DNA from: JANQRV01 sp964533785
GTDB taxonomy: Bacteria; Bacteroidota; Bacteroidia; Chitinophagales; Saprospiraceae
Length of the DNA stretch: 34,727 nt
Assembly: GCA_964533785.1 (NCBI GenBank)
Contig: CAZHNG010000021.1
Location: 1 to 34,727, forward strand
Direction: 5' to 3'
Shown here in pieces: positions 24,989 to 33,888 of the stretch; position 1 is the first letter of the stretch, and every line of letters begins with the position of its first letter. The position numbers and the translations under genes are program-made. The notes below the pieces were generated by a model. The model ran no database searches. It saw only the letters and a list, made by a program, of their open reading frames with translations, and was not told the origin of the DNA.

Positions 24989-25001
24989 TTAGGATTCCTA
25001 A
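24989..25001. promoter_or_regulatory. MarR operator site O3
   Basis: TTAGG-ATT-CCTAA. On the minus strand it is followed by TATATTTA, close to the TAnnTTTG -7 box, before the thioredoxin-like gene. Confidence 0.75.
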
Positions 25002-25089
25002 CTTTTTCAATTTGTACAGTATTTTTCTCTGTAATTGTTTACTGTTCAAAAAAAAACGGAGTTTGGAAAATAAATTATTGCTACAAAAC

Positions 25090-25447
25090 CTACCGTTCAG
25101 CCTTTTTCTTTTTAGAGCTTTTCGCTAAAGGATTAAAATCTAGGCAACGTTGTATCCACTTGTCCAGATCTTCATCGGTATCAAATCCGTCGGGAGTAAC
25201 GAAAACGNNNNNNNNNNAAATCCATCGGATGACATCCCACTTCCTTCATTGCCTCAAGGGAAGCTTCTTCGCCTATTCGGGCCATCAACAGGTCTGTATT
25301 TTTCTTTTTGTCAAAATGGAGGCCGCAGCACATTTTGTCGTTAACCATGAAACAAAGGCCTCCCATCATTTTCTTTTCTTCAACAACCATCTTTTTTTCT
25401 TGGAAAACTTTGCGAATGCGGTCTGCTAAGTATTCGTCGTAGGCCAT
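25090..25447 (-). CDS. TfoX N-terminal domain protein, interrupted by a 10-N gap
   Basis: MAYDEYLADRIRKVFQEKKM, VEEKKMMGGLCFMVNDKMCC and GEEASLEAMKEVGCHPMDF are the TfoX_N fold. After the gap, VFVTPDGFDTDEDLDKWIQR in another frame, then CLDFNP and a Lys-rich end, is the expected C-terminus, stopping at 25090. The 10 N (25208-25217) put the halves out of frame: coding continuity needs a missing length divisible by three, and the family has about 7-8 more residues here. So the gene is probably intact and the N count is wrong. TfoX-like small proteins of this type have no proven role. Confidence 0.8.
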
Positions 25448-25533
25448 AGTTGAATTTGTTTATTGGTAATTTACAAACAAATTAGATCGCTTGCTGTTAA
25501 TTTTCAAGTGTTTATAATAAAGCTAATCCTGCT

Positions 25534-25926
25534 ATGACCAACTTTGCTACCTTCGATCGCAGTGGTTTCCCCATCATTATCGTCACTTTTACCGGCGAAA
25601 AAGAAAATCCGGATAATTTTCAGCATTACCTGGATGGCCTATTACAAAATTATGATCGTAAGGAACCTTTTGTTTTGGTATTCGATGCCACCCATGCACC
25701 AACTCCTAATCCTACCTACCAGCAAAAACAAGCAAAGTGGATGAAAGCACACGAAGATCTCATTAAAACCTACTGCCGTGGTGTAGCCTACGTCATGCCT
25801 AATCTGCTATTGAGAAACGTACTAAAACTCATTTTTGGAATACAGAAAAACCCCGTTCCTTTCAAGGTTTTTGGGGACCTTGAATCCGGTATTAACTGGG
25901 CTGAGGAAGCAATGGATAATAAATAG
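25534..25926 (+). CDS. STAS/SpoIIAA-like protein
   Basis: A 130-residue cytosolic protein. FPIIIVTFTGEKENPDNFQH and FVLVFDATHAPTPNPTYQQK have the strand-helix order of STAS-like (SpoIIAA-like) proteins, and WAEEAMDNK ends it. No partner kinase or sigma factor is adjacent. Family assignment is by shape only and is uncertain. Confidence 0.6.
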   Translation: MTNFATFDRSGFPIIIVTFTGEKENPDNFQHYLDGLLQNYDRKEPFVLVFDATHAPTPNPTYQQKQAKWMKAHEDLIKTYCRGVAYVMPNLLLRNVLKLIFGIQKNPVPFKVFGDLESGINWAEEAMDNK

Positions 25927-26137
25927 ATAGATCTTCAATATTTTCAAAATGAAGGGTTGATAACGAAAATGGGAAAAGGGAGAGGAACATTTTATATTTA
26001 TAGAACTGATGAAGAAAAATAGAGGAACGCCTGCTACCAACACTGTTTTGAAACCTAAAAAAGCCTCAAAACCACCCGCTATCAAATTTCTTAAAACCTC
26101 TATAATCTTGTTCACATTTTAACCAGTTAATGTGCTT

Positions 26138-27757
26138 TTACTCTTTTACAACTCTCATAGTTGAAAAATCGGTAAATACACGTCCATACCGGTCTTTTGC
26201 TCTGACCTCTATAATATGCCTTCCGGGCGGAAAATTACTACCGATATTGGCCTCCCAAAGGTGTGTGGATATTCTTGGTTCCGGCATTGGTGATCCCGGA
26301 GGCGTTTCTTCCGGACCAAATGTTTCCTCCCATTTCTCCCTTAGCTTAATTTCCTTGAATCGTTTCCAGCGCTGATCAATTTTTAAATAGTAAGGATCGT
26401 ATTTATCTACTTTTTCCATTTCCTTCCATTCTGAAATACCTTTTATTCGGTATTCCAACTTTGATTGTTCACTGCCATTAAAAAAGTTAACGGTTAAAAG
26501 CACCGTATCTAATTCATTGGCCACTATTCCCCTGGGAAGATAGATGTTCATCCGATGGTCTGCCGGGCTTCCGGCAACCTTCCAGTCAATGATATATTCC
26601 GTACCATTAAAAGTTATAAAGGAATAGCCGTTAGGCGTTCCGTCTCGCATTATGGTGTGGGGTACATCCACCTCATTCCTCATTCCATTCCACCAGCTTC
26701 CGGATGTTGTACCGACATTAAAGTGGTGGTGCGGTTTAGCTTGCTGCCAGTCCGTTGAGTCCTGATGAAAAAATTTATTGTCGTGCACATGTGTATGCGC
26801 AGAAATAGATAAGGTATTCGGAAAGTCTTTAAGTAGGTCGAATAACTTTTTTTGATCACTTTGTCTAAATGATTCGCCATGCTGAACCAAAGGGATATGC
26901 ATGGTCAGGACAATTAAATGGTTTTTAGGTGTCATCTCAAGGTAGTTGGAAACAAATTCAAGTTGGTCGGGTCTCAATCCTCCCACATAATTCCTTGAAC
27001 CGGCAACGCTTTCATGGATCACGTCATCCACAACAATGAAATGGACATCCCCATAAACAAAAGCATAAGTGGCAGGCCCATAAACACTTTCATACGTTTC
27101 ATCTGAAAGTTCATCCGTAGGAGCCATATAGTTGATGTCGTGATTTCCCAAAACATTATACCATGGGATTCCAAGCTTTGCAACAGCTTGATTGAGGGGA
27201 CTGAAAAGATTAAGATCGTCTCCTACGATATCCCCCATGGTCATCCCAAATTTAAGTTGGTGTTTTCCGATCAATTCACTTATGATATCATCTGAAAGAA
27301 AGTCAATCATTTCAATATTATAGGGTTGTGGATCTCCAAAAACAACCATTTTGTAATTTTGAGCACTTTCTTCCGGGTACAATGGGAAATTGATCTCATC
27401 AGGCAGGTCTCCTGTTGGTTCTACTCCTTTATAGGTGAAATTTTCAGGATACCCATTTGGTTTATGGAGGTAGTAGAATTGAGGCAAATTGTCCTCATTC
27501 AGAGGCGTCATCCAATCTTTTGGTTTAATAACAAAAATTACAGCATCATCAGCTACGGGAATTTCATAAGCTCCATTTTCATTGGTCAGTACAATATCAA
27601 CACCGTTAGAAACGGCCACTTCGGGAACCCCTTTTTCAGCAATATCCTTGATGCGGTTCTCGTTCGTATCGTGAAATACAAATCCTTTAGCTGTATTCTG
27701 CGCATCCGCACAAACAGCAGCAACTATGATGAATATGGAAATAATAAAAGCTTTCAT
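26138..27757 (-). CDS. Secreted calcineurin-like metallophosphoesterase
   Basis: A 539-residue exported protein (signal MKAFIISIFIIVAAVCADAQ). Residues ~22-120 are a beta-sandwich N-terminal domain (KGFVFHDTNENRIKD, ENGAYEIPV). The phosphoesterase core has VVFGDPQPY (D142), MGDIVGD (D176), GNHD (204-207), MHIPL and SAHTHVHD, all dimetal ligands. A C-terminal beta domain (FPPGRHIIEVRAKDRYGRVF) follows. This three-domain layout is common in Bacteroidota exported phosphoesterases; the substrate is unknown. No C-terminal sorting signal is evident. The gene is a monocistron. Confidence 0.9.
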   Translation of the reverse strand: MKAFIISIFIIVAAVCADAQNTAKGFVFHDTNENRIKDIAEKGVPEVAVSNGVDIVLTNENGAYEIPVADDAVIFVIKPKDWMTPLNEDNLPQFYYLHKPNGYPENFTYKGVEPTGDLPDEINFPLYPEESAQNYKMVVFGDPQPYNIEMIDFLSDDIISELIGKHQLKFGMTMGDIVGDDLNLFSPLNQAVAKLGIPWYNVLGNHDINYMAPTDELSDETYESVYGPATYAFVYGDVHFIVVDDVIHESVAGSRNYVGGLRPDQLEFVSNYLEMTPKNHLIVLTMHIPLVQHGESFRQSDQKKLFDLLKDFPNTLSISAHTHVHDNKFFHQDSTDWQQAKPHHHFNVGTTSGSWWNGMRNEVDVPHTIMRDGTPNGYSFITFNGTEYIIDWKVAGSPADHRMNIYLPRGIVANELDTVLLTVNFFNGSEQSKLEYRIKGISEWKEMEKVDKYDPYYLKIDQRWKRFKEIKLREKWEETFGPEETPPGSPMPEPRISTHLWEANIGSNFPPGRHIIEVRAKDRYGRVFTDFSTMRVVKE

Positions 27758-27996
27758 ACTAATTTGTTAAATTGAAAACGAATATATCCAAATCTAATTA
27801 ATTTTACATAATTCCAAGATTAAGGGATTATTAACCTTTTGAAAGAGTGTGAATGGCTACGTCGAGGGAAGGAGAATATTATTTTATTGTTCGTTCTCAA
27901 GGGAAAAAGCATCATTATTATCTTCAGGGATAAGTTTTGTTACAGATAGGAAAAGAAGGCGCGAGAAGGCAATAGAAATTACAAAAAGAAAAACCC

Positions 27997-28770
27997 ATGC
28001 TAAAATTCTACCGCCTTCGGTGGTTAAGGCGAAAATTATTATTCAAAGGCAACTTAAAGAAGTACCTGGTATATGCTTTAGGAGAAATCTTATTGGTAGT
28101 TTTAGGTATTCTTATTGCGCTGCAGATCAATAATTGGTCAGAAAGCGTGAAAGACGAAATTGCGGAAAAAAATTATCTGAGAAGCATAAAGGAAGACTTA
28201 GTATCAGATACTATCAGCCTCAACGAAGTTTTAGAACAAATAGAATTGAATTTGGATGCCGCTTCCACACTTATTAAATTTTTCAATCAATCTCAAAAAG
28301 AACCTGTTGATACCAACAAAATATATGCATCAATCCGGCTTGCTGGATTTTTGATGCATTTCGAAACAAACGCTGCAACTTTTGATGATTTGAAAAATAC
28401 TGGAAATATCAAAGTCATCTCAAATGTCGAATTAAAAAAGGCAATTGCTTCTTACTATACCTTCATTGAGACAAGAAGGAATTATCGAAATCTCTGGCAA
28501 GATAAGGTTTGGGGAGATTATTGGGAGGCAAGAGATGACCTGATAAACGTAAAATTGGATGCCTTTTGGTCGAATTCCTATCATACCGATCAAGTTGCGG
28601 TGGAATTACCCAGGGATTTTGACATCAGTAGGGAAGAAGCTAAACATTTTATCCAATCTTTATATAATATAATTGACATTACCACCTTTCGGGAAAAGGT
28701 TTTCAATGATATAAATAAGAGAGCCAAAGAGTTGATCGTTAAAGTTTCTGCCGAAATTGAAGATGGGTAA
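27997..28770 (+). CDS. DUF6090-type membrane protein
   Basis: A 257-residue protein. After a basic start (MLKFYRLRWLRRKLLFKGNL) comes a single membrane segment, YALGEILLVVLGILIALQIN, then NNWSE, which is the signature of DUF6090. The rest is a helical extracytoplasmic domain (EKNYLRSIKEDLVSDTISLN). Such proteins are abundant in Saprospiria and Flavobacteriia genomes; function is unknown. It is an isolated gene next to the inverted-repeat element. Confidence 0.8.
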   Translation: MLKFYRLRWLRRKLLFKGNLKKYLVYALGEILLVVLGILIALQINNWSESVKDEIAEKNYLRSIKEDLVSDTISLNEVLEQIELNLDAASTLIKFFNQSQKEPVDTNKIYASIRLAGFLMHFETNAATFDDLKNTGNIKVISNVELKKAIASYYTFIETRRNYRNLWQDKVWGDYWEARDDLINVKLDAFWSNSYHTDQVAVELPRDFDISREEAKHFIQSLYNIIDITTFREKVFNDINKRAKELIVKVSAEIEDG

Positions 28771-28827
28771 ATGGTTTCTAGTTGACTTTTGTGTTTACAT
28801 GATTTTTTTAGAAGGGTAATAAGCTAT

Positions 28828-29030
28828 AATTTTTTCATTACGTACACTTTTTACAGATCGACCTCGCTAGAGGTCAGAGATTGGTAAAACGTAATATCAG
28901 ATAGGTGCTTTCGTGCCGTTAGGTACGAAATATAGCGTACCTAACGGCACGCTAATCATGCTTAGGCTTTCCTTTTTACCAAGGTCTTGTCCCTAACGGG
29001 ACTTTTGTGAAATGTGTACGGTAAAAAATT
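28828..29030. repeat. Nested inverted-repeat element (MITE-like)
   Basis: The ends are imperfect inverted repeats: AATTTTTT...CGTACAC(T)TTT at 28828-28850 and the reverse complement at 29010-29030. Inside are TTGGTAAAA (28881-28889) and TTTTACCAA (28974-28982), which enclose a perfect 16-bp stem, CGTGCCGTTAGGTACG (28912-28927) with its complement at 28936-28951. Two small hairpins stand on either side: GACCTC-GCTA-GAGGTC (28860-28875) and GTCCC-TAAC-GGGAC (28989-29002). The symmetry is like a cloverleaf. No ORF is present. It could be a non-autonomous transposable element or a structured RNA. Confidence 0.7.
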
Positions 29031-29226
29031 AATTTTCAAAAAAGAGGTCAAGGCCCAATTACCCGACAGAAAAAATTAAGAAACAATTTGGATGACGAAA
29101 AGCCTTTGTCACTGCGAAAAAGGGGGCATGGGTTATGGGGATATTTGGATCGATACAGTGAGTGTAATACTGACGTGAGATTATGATGTCGTATAAGTAC
29201 AGCTACAGACTGATCGGGAAGTCGTG

Positions 29227-29270
29227 AACTCGCCTAACCCGTTGAAAACTTGCATAACTCGCTAACCCGT
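29227..29270. repeat. Direct repeat AACTCG(C)CTAACCCGT
   Basis: AACTCGCCTAACCCGT at 29227-29242 recurs as AACTCGCTAACCCGT at 29256-29270. It lies just after the end of the symporter gene. The rest of 29031-29226 shows nothing I can name. Confidence 0.5.
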
Positions 29271-29279
29271 CCAACGCGT

Positions 29280-31031
29280 CTACCCCCGGAAATACAAATA
29301 AGCCGCTATTATCAGCACCAATACCAATACCGACCAGAATATATCCTTACTGTTATAACTCGCTTTGTTCGCTGCTCTGTCTTCCGCGGTCAGCGTACCG
29401 AAGGTTAAACTGCGAATTTTGGTTAAAGAAGGAGCTTCCGTCGCATAACTTACGGCTACCATAACGATTCCACTCACAATGAAGATCAATAAGCTGTAAT
29501 ACTGGAAGAATATATTATTGATCACCCAAAAGAAGGTGCCTTCTTCGTAGCTGAAATCAGAAAGAGCTACTGGCGTATCGATGGCTAACCGGAAAAGTCC
29601 CATTAAAAATCCAACACCCAGGGCCGCAAGACAGCCACTGGCGTTCATTCGTTTAAAAAAGACCCCAAAGAAAAAGACCACAAAGATTGGAGGTGCCAGG
29701 TATCCCTGAACACTCTGCAGGTAGTCATACAAACCGCGGCTACCCTGGATAACCGGGATCCACAACAAACCAATAAGAACCATTACGGCGGTAGCAATTC
29801 TTCCGATCCGCACCAGGTTCTGTTCTGATGTTCCCGGCTTGATCTTGGAATAGAAGTCCATGGTGAATAGGGTCGAGGACGCATTGAATACCCCGGCGAG
29901 CGAGCTCATCAGTGCTGCCAATAGGCCGGCCACCACTAGTCCACGGATACCCGTTGGCAATATGGTCGCTACCAATAAAGGAAAAGCTTGCTGCGCATTA
30001 GCCGTGATGACCTTGCCGTTTTCATCGAGTAGTTCGGCACTGATGGTATCCATCTTTCCACTGGCCGCAAGAGCAAAGCAGATCATTCCCGGAATGATAA
30101 AAATAAATACGGGTAATAATTTTAGCAATGCCGCTGCGATGGTGCCTCTCCGGGCTTCGGTAAGATCTGAAGCGGCCAGGGTTCTTTGTACGATATACTG
30201 ATCGGTACACCAGTACCAAAGGCCAATGATCGGGGCGCAAAGCAGCATGCCTAACCACGGATAGTTACTGTTGAAATACCAGGCCATCTGAGTGTCGTTT
30301 TTGATCGGCGCCCAGGTGCCTTCCATTCCGGCGGGCACCATTGGTTTCCAGAGATTGAACATATCGCTGCCCGCAATTCTTCTTAGTTCGCTCCAGCCTC
30401 CCAGCGCATCGAGTCCGTACCAGGTGACCATAATGGAGCCCAAGATGAGGATGATGGTCTGTAGTGTCTCGGTATAAGCCACTGCTTTCAGGCCTCCCAA
30501 AATAGTGTATGCTCCGGTTAGGATAATGACCAAAATAGAGCCGATCCAAAAGCTATCCAATCCCAGAAAATTGACATCGGGGAGTAATACGCCGAATACG
30601 ATTCCGCCGGCAAAAATCCCTACCGCTACTTTTGTGAGTACGTAAGCCACTAATGAAATCAAAGAAAGTACCCACCGCGCGGTGGAAGAAAACCGTCGCT
30701 CCAAAAACTCCGGCATCGTAAAAACTTTGGAACGCATGTAGAAAGGCGCCAGCACCCAACCCAAAACCAGAAGGCACCAGGCGTGCAATTCGTAGTGGGC
30801 CATGGCCACTCCGTCGGTGGCACCCGATCCCGCTAAACCAACTAAGTGTTCAGAACCAATATTTGAGGCAAAAATCGAAGCGCCTACCACAAACCAGCCC
30901 AGGTTTCTTCCCCCCAGGAAATATTCCTCAGAAGTATTGTTCTTTTGTCTGATGACCCACCAGGCAATGCCCAGAATAACGGCGAAATAGGCCAGGATAA
31001 TTACCCAATCCAGTGTAGAAATGACACCCAT
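29280..31031 (-). CDS. Sodium/sugar symporter (SSS family)
   Basis: A 583-residue SSS (SLC5) transporter with about 14 membrane helices. Family signatures are FLGGRNLGWFVVGASIFASN, IGSEHLVGLAGSGA, FTMPEFLERRF, GGLKAVAYTETLQTIILILG and GLVVAGLLAALMSSLAGVFN, close to vSGLT-type Na+/galactose carriers. It is the gene next to araD and araB on the same strand, 52 bases after araD, so it most likely imports L-arabinose. Function by context, not proven. Confidence 0.92.
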   Translation of the reverse strand: MGVISTLDWVIILAYFAVILGIAWWVIRQKNNTSEEYFLGGRNLGWFVVGASIFASNIGSEHLVGLAGSGATDGVAMAHYELHAWCLLVLGWVLAPFYMRSKVFTMPEFLERRFSSTARWVLSLISLVAYVLTKVAVGIFAGGIVFGVLLPDVNFLGLDSFWIGSILVIILTGAYTILGGLKAVAYTETLQTIILILGSIMVTWYGLDALGGWSELRRIAGSDMFNLWKPMVPAGMEGTWAPIKNDTQMAWYFNSNYPWLGMLLCAPIIGLWYWCTDQYIVQRTLAASDLTEARRGTIAAALLKLLPVFIFIIPGMICFALAASGKMDTISAELLDENGKVITANAQQAFPLLVATILPTGIRGLVVAGLLAALMSSLAGVFNASSTLFTMDFYSKIKPGTSEQNLVRIGRIATAVMVLIGLLWIPVIQGSRGLYDYLQSVQGYLAPPIFVVFFFGVFFKRMNASGCLAALGVGFLMGLFRLAIDTPVALSDFSYEEGTFFWVINNIFFQYYSLLIFIVSGIVMVAVSYATEAPSLTKIRSLTFGTLTAEDRAANKASYNSKDIFWSVLVLVLIIAAYLYFRG

Positions 31032-31083
31032 GGTTGTTTAAAGTTGATGGTTATTAATTACAACGGCCGAACAAGTTTATTGA

Positions 31084-31782
31084 TCATTGTCCGTAATATG
31101 CATTCGGACCGTGCTTTCTTTCGTAATGTTTTTCGATCAGGCTGTTTTTCAAACGGGGGGCCTGAGGATTAATTTGTAACGCTAAGTAAGCCATTTTTGC
31201 GCATTCTTCCAGCACTGCAGCGTGGTAAACTGCTTTTTTTTCCGTCTTGCCCCAGGTAAATGGGGCATGATTGCCAACGATGATCATTTCTACTTCCTTC
31301 GGTGATAATCCTCGGCGATTAAATTCATTGATAATTTGAAGCCCTGTTTCGTATTCATAATCTCCTTTTATCATTTCATCACTCATTGGAGGAGCACAGG
31401 GAATATCGACCGTTGTATGGTCGGCATGAGTAGTGCCCATGATCGGGATATCTTTCTGCGCCTGGGCCCAGGCGGTCGCATAAGTGGAATGGGTATGTAC
31501 AATACCACCGATGTTTTCCCAATTCTTGTAAAGCACGGCATGGGTCTTGGTGTCGGATGATGGCCGGAGTTTACCTTCAATAATATTGTTATCAAAATCA
31601 ACGATGACCATGTCTTCAACCCGCAATTGATCATAAGGAACCCCACTGGGTTTGATCGCAAAAACACCTTGATCACGATCAACCGCGCTGGCGTTCCCGA
31701 AAGTGAAAAGCACCAGTCCTAATGCGGGTAGTTGCATATTGGCTTCGTAAGCAGATTCTTTGATTGCCTGGTATTTACTCAT
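31084..31782 (-). CDS. araD: L-ribulose-5-phosphate 4-epimerase
   Basis: A 232-residue class II aldolase/epimerase. Zn ligands are H96 and H98 in IVHTHSTYATAWAQ and H172 in VGNHAPFTWG; D77 (RPSSDTKTHAVLY) and the phosphate site FTFGNASAVD match E. coli AraD positions shifted by one. It converts L-ribulose-5-phosphate to D-xylulose-5-phosphate, the exit of the arabinose pathway. It lies between araB and the symporter, all minus strand. Confidence 0.96.
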   Translation of the reverse strand: MSKYQAIKESAYEANMQLPALGLVLFTFGNASAVDRDQGVFAIKPSGVPYDQLRVEDMVIVDFDNNIIEGKLRPSSDTKTHAVLYKNWENIGGIVHTHSTYATAWAQAQKDIPIMGTTHADHTTVDIPCAPPMSDEMIKGDYEYETGLQIINEFNRRGLSPKEVEMIIVGNHAPFTWGKTEKKAVYHAAVLEECAKMAYLALQINPQAPRLKNSLIEKHYERKHGPNAYYGQ

Positions 31783-32107
31783 AGGTAGTGGTTAGATGGT
31801 TATTGGGTTCTGAGATTATAAATTATGATTTGGGAGGAAATTTCTATAACAATAATTTCTAATTTGGTTTGGTGCCTTGTACCGCGGAATTCATTCCGCG
31901 CTCAAAACCATATCGGAATAACATGCCATAGGTAATCAGGAGCTCCCATTTACAAGTGTCGAACAAAAAATGGGTTCTTCATAACACCTAAGTGTTCATT
32001 AAACCTTATGAATCTTCGAATTTTCAACTATTAACAATTGCATTGTCTAATTGCTTTTTTACAATAGTTTTAGTATCGAATTCTCTGTTTATTGTACAAT
32101 GGACTGA
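31783..32107. other. Intergenic region between araD and araB
   Basis: 325 bases with no gene. It holds a tight palindrome, CGCGGAATTCATTCCGCG (31883-31900), of the same short-stem, short-loop type as others in this window. The rest is AT-rich. The gap suggests araD has its own promoter rather than full read-through from araB. Confidence 0.5.
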
Positions 32108-33790
32108 TCAAAGCGAGGTCATAAAATAATGCTCCATCAACCCACCTAATCTTTTATATTCCTTGTACATTTTTTCGTAGGCTAATGCCTTTTCTTTGTC
32201 GGGGTGGTATTCGGCGTCGAATCCCGTTCCCATAGCTTGCATGGCTTCTGAAATATTGGCATGAATGCCCGCAGCAGTAGCGGCAAACATAGCAGCACCC
32301 AGAGCAACGGTTTGTTCTGACCGGGCGATTTTAATCGGACGATTCAGTACGTCCGCCATAGTTTGCATGATAAAAGGTGATTTTTTAGCTACGCCTCCCA
32401 GGCCAATAATACCCTTAATGGGAATGCCTTCTTCCTGAAACCGGTCTACGATCTTCTTGGCACCAAAACAAGTTGCTTCTACCAGCGCACGAAATATGAT
32501 CGGCGCATCACTGCCCAGGTTAAGGCCGGTAATAGCCCCTTTTAAGGCTTGATTGGCATCCGGCGTCCGGCGTCCGTTCAACCAATCCAGCGCCATGACA
32601 CCCGTTGATTCAAAGTCAACTTCCGCAGCGGCAGCACTTAATTCAGGGATCATTCGATCCAACGCTTCTTCGATTAATCTGGCCTTGGTTGGCTCATCGA
32701 TCAATTCACTTTGGGCAATAATATTTTCTACCGGCCACGATAACACTTTTTTGAACCAGGCGTAAACGTCTCCAAAGGCAGACTGGCCAGCTTCCAATCC
32801 TAACATCCCAGGAATAACGGATCCATCTACCTGGCCACAAATTCCTTTTACCAGGTGGTCGCCGGCTTCTTCCATCGGTGCTACCAGGATGTCACAGGTA
32901 GAAGTGCCCATTACTTTGCTTAGGAAATACGGTTCTATTTGCCCGCCGACAGCACCCATGTGGGCGTCGAAAGCACCCACGCCGATGACAACATTATTGG
33001 GGAGCCCCAAACGATCCGCCCATGCCGCACTGATCGTTCCTGCCGGAATATCGGAAGTGTACGTTTCTTGGTATAGCCGGTCGACCAGCCCGTCCAAAAG
33101 CGGATCAAGACTAACAAAAAAATCATTGGGAGGTAATCCACCAAAAGATTCGTGCCATAGTGCCTTATGACCTGCTGCACACCGACTTCGTTTCATTTGG
33201 TGTACATCGCCTCCGCCCACCAGCAAGTGAGGGATCCAATCACAGTGTTCCGCCCAGGAATAGGCGGCTTCCCGGATCGTTTCATCAACTTTTAGAGCAT
33301 GTAAGATTTTGGCCCAAAACCATTCAGAGGAATAAATACCGCCTTCAAACTTTGAATAATCGATCTCCCAGCCGCTGCACAATGCATTGATGGCCTCCGC
33401 CTCCTTGATAGCGGTATGATCTTTCCAAAGGATGAACATGGCATTGGGATTATCGGTAAAGGCTTCGCTTAATGCCAGCGGTGTACCCGTACGATCGACA
33501 GCGCACGGCGTTGATCCCGTGGTATCGACCGAAATTCCTTTTATCCGTTCCGCCGTACCGGAAGGAGCTTGTGATAAAGCAGACAGGATGGATTGTTCCA
33601 GTCCTTCGATATAGTCCAAAGGATGTTGTCGGAATTGATTATCCAATGGATTACAATACAGTCCTTCCCCCCACCTGGAATAGAAGTGAACGGCACTGGC
33701 AATTTCCTGGCCATTCAATGCATCAACAATTACCGTTCTTACGGAATCGGTACCAAAGTCAAGGCCGATAACAAGTGGTGATGGTGTCAT
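32108..33790 (-). CDS. araB: Ribulokinase
   Basis: A 560-residue FGGY kinase, the length of E. coli AraB. PLVIGLDFGTDSVRTVIVDA is the phosphate-1 loop; GISVDTTGSTPCAVD, CDWIPHLLVGG, KVMGTSTCDILVAP, ALDWLNGRRTPDANQALKG and GLGGVAKKSPFIMQTMADVL are the ribulokinase signatures in order. It phosphorylates L-ribulose to L-ribulose-5-phosphate for AraD. The frame is open further upstream (to 33871), but the ATG at 33790 starts just before the kinase fold and is preferred. Confidence 0.96.
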   Translation of the reverse strand: MTPSPLVIGLDFGTDSVRTVIVDALNGQEIASAVHFYSRWGEGLYCNPLDNQFRQHPLDYIEGLEQSILSALSQAPSGTAERIKGISVDTTGSTPCAVDRTGTPLALSEAFTDNPNAMFILWKDHTAIKEAEAINALCSGWEIDYSKFEGGIYSSEWFWAKILHALKVDETIREAAYSWAEHCDWIPHLLVGGGDVHQMKRSRCAAGHKALWHESFGGLPPNDFFVSLDPLLDGLVDRLYQETYTSDIPAGTISAAWADRLGLPNNVVIGVGAFDAHMGAVGGQIEPYFLSKVMGTSTCDILVAPMEEAGDHLVKGICGQVDGSVIPGMLGLEAGQSAFGDVYAWFKKVLSWPVENIIAQSELIDEPTKARLIEEALDRMIPELSAAAAEVDFESTGVMALDWLNGRRTPDANQALKGAITGLNLGSDAPIIFRALVEATCFGAKKIVDRFQEEGIPIKGIIGLGGVAKKSPFIMQTMADVLNRPIKIARSEQTVALGAAMFAATAAGIHANISEAMQAMGTGFDAEYHPDKEKALAYEKMYKEYKRLGGLMEHYFMTSL

Positions 33791-33862
33791 AGCAAAAGCT
33801 TTGGCATTAAAGTAAGGCATTCTGCGATTTTCTACTAGAAAAGTGAGGAAAAAGATTGGTCG

Positions 33863-33888
33863 AGGTGACACCTACGGTGAGGTCACCT
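33863..33888 (-). terminator. Stem-loop at the end of the TPR gene
   Basis: AGGTGAC (33863-33869) pairs with GTCACCT (33882-33888), with an inner ACC-TAC-GGT. It overlaps the TPR gene stop codon and sits before araB. It is not followed closely by a T-run, so terminator activity is doubtful. Confidence 0.4.

Noticed and set aside
24948..25049. N-terminal extension of the thioredoxin-like protein
   Set aside because: It would read through the O3 operator and a likely promoter; the ATG at 24947 gives the normal fold start.
26009..26122. 37-residue basic ORF on the plus strand
   Set aside because: No family or regulatory context; likely chance.
32561..32577. TCCGGCG heptads in araB
   Set aside because: They look like the intergenic heptads but encode the conserved NGRRTPDANQ motif of ribulokinase, so coding constraint explains them.
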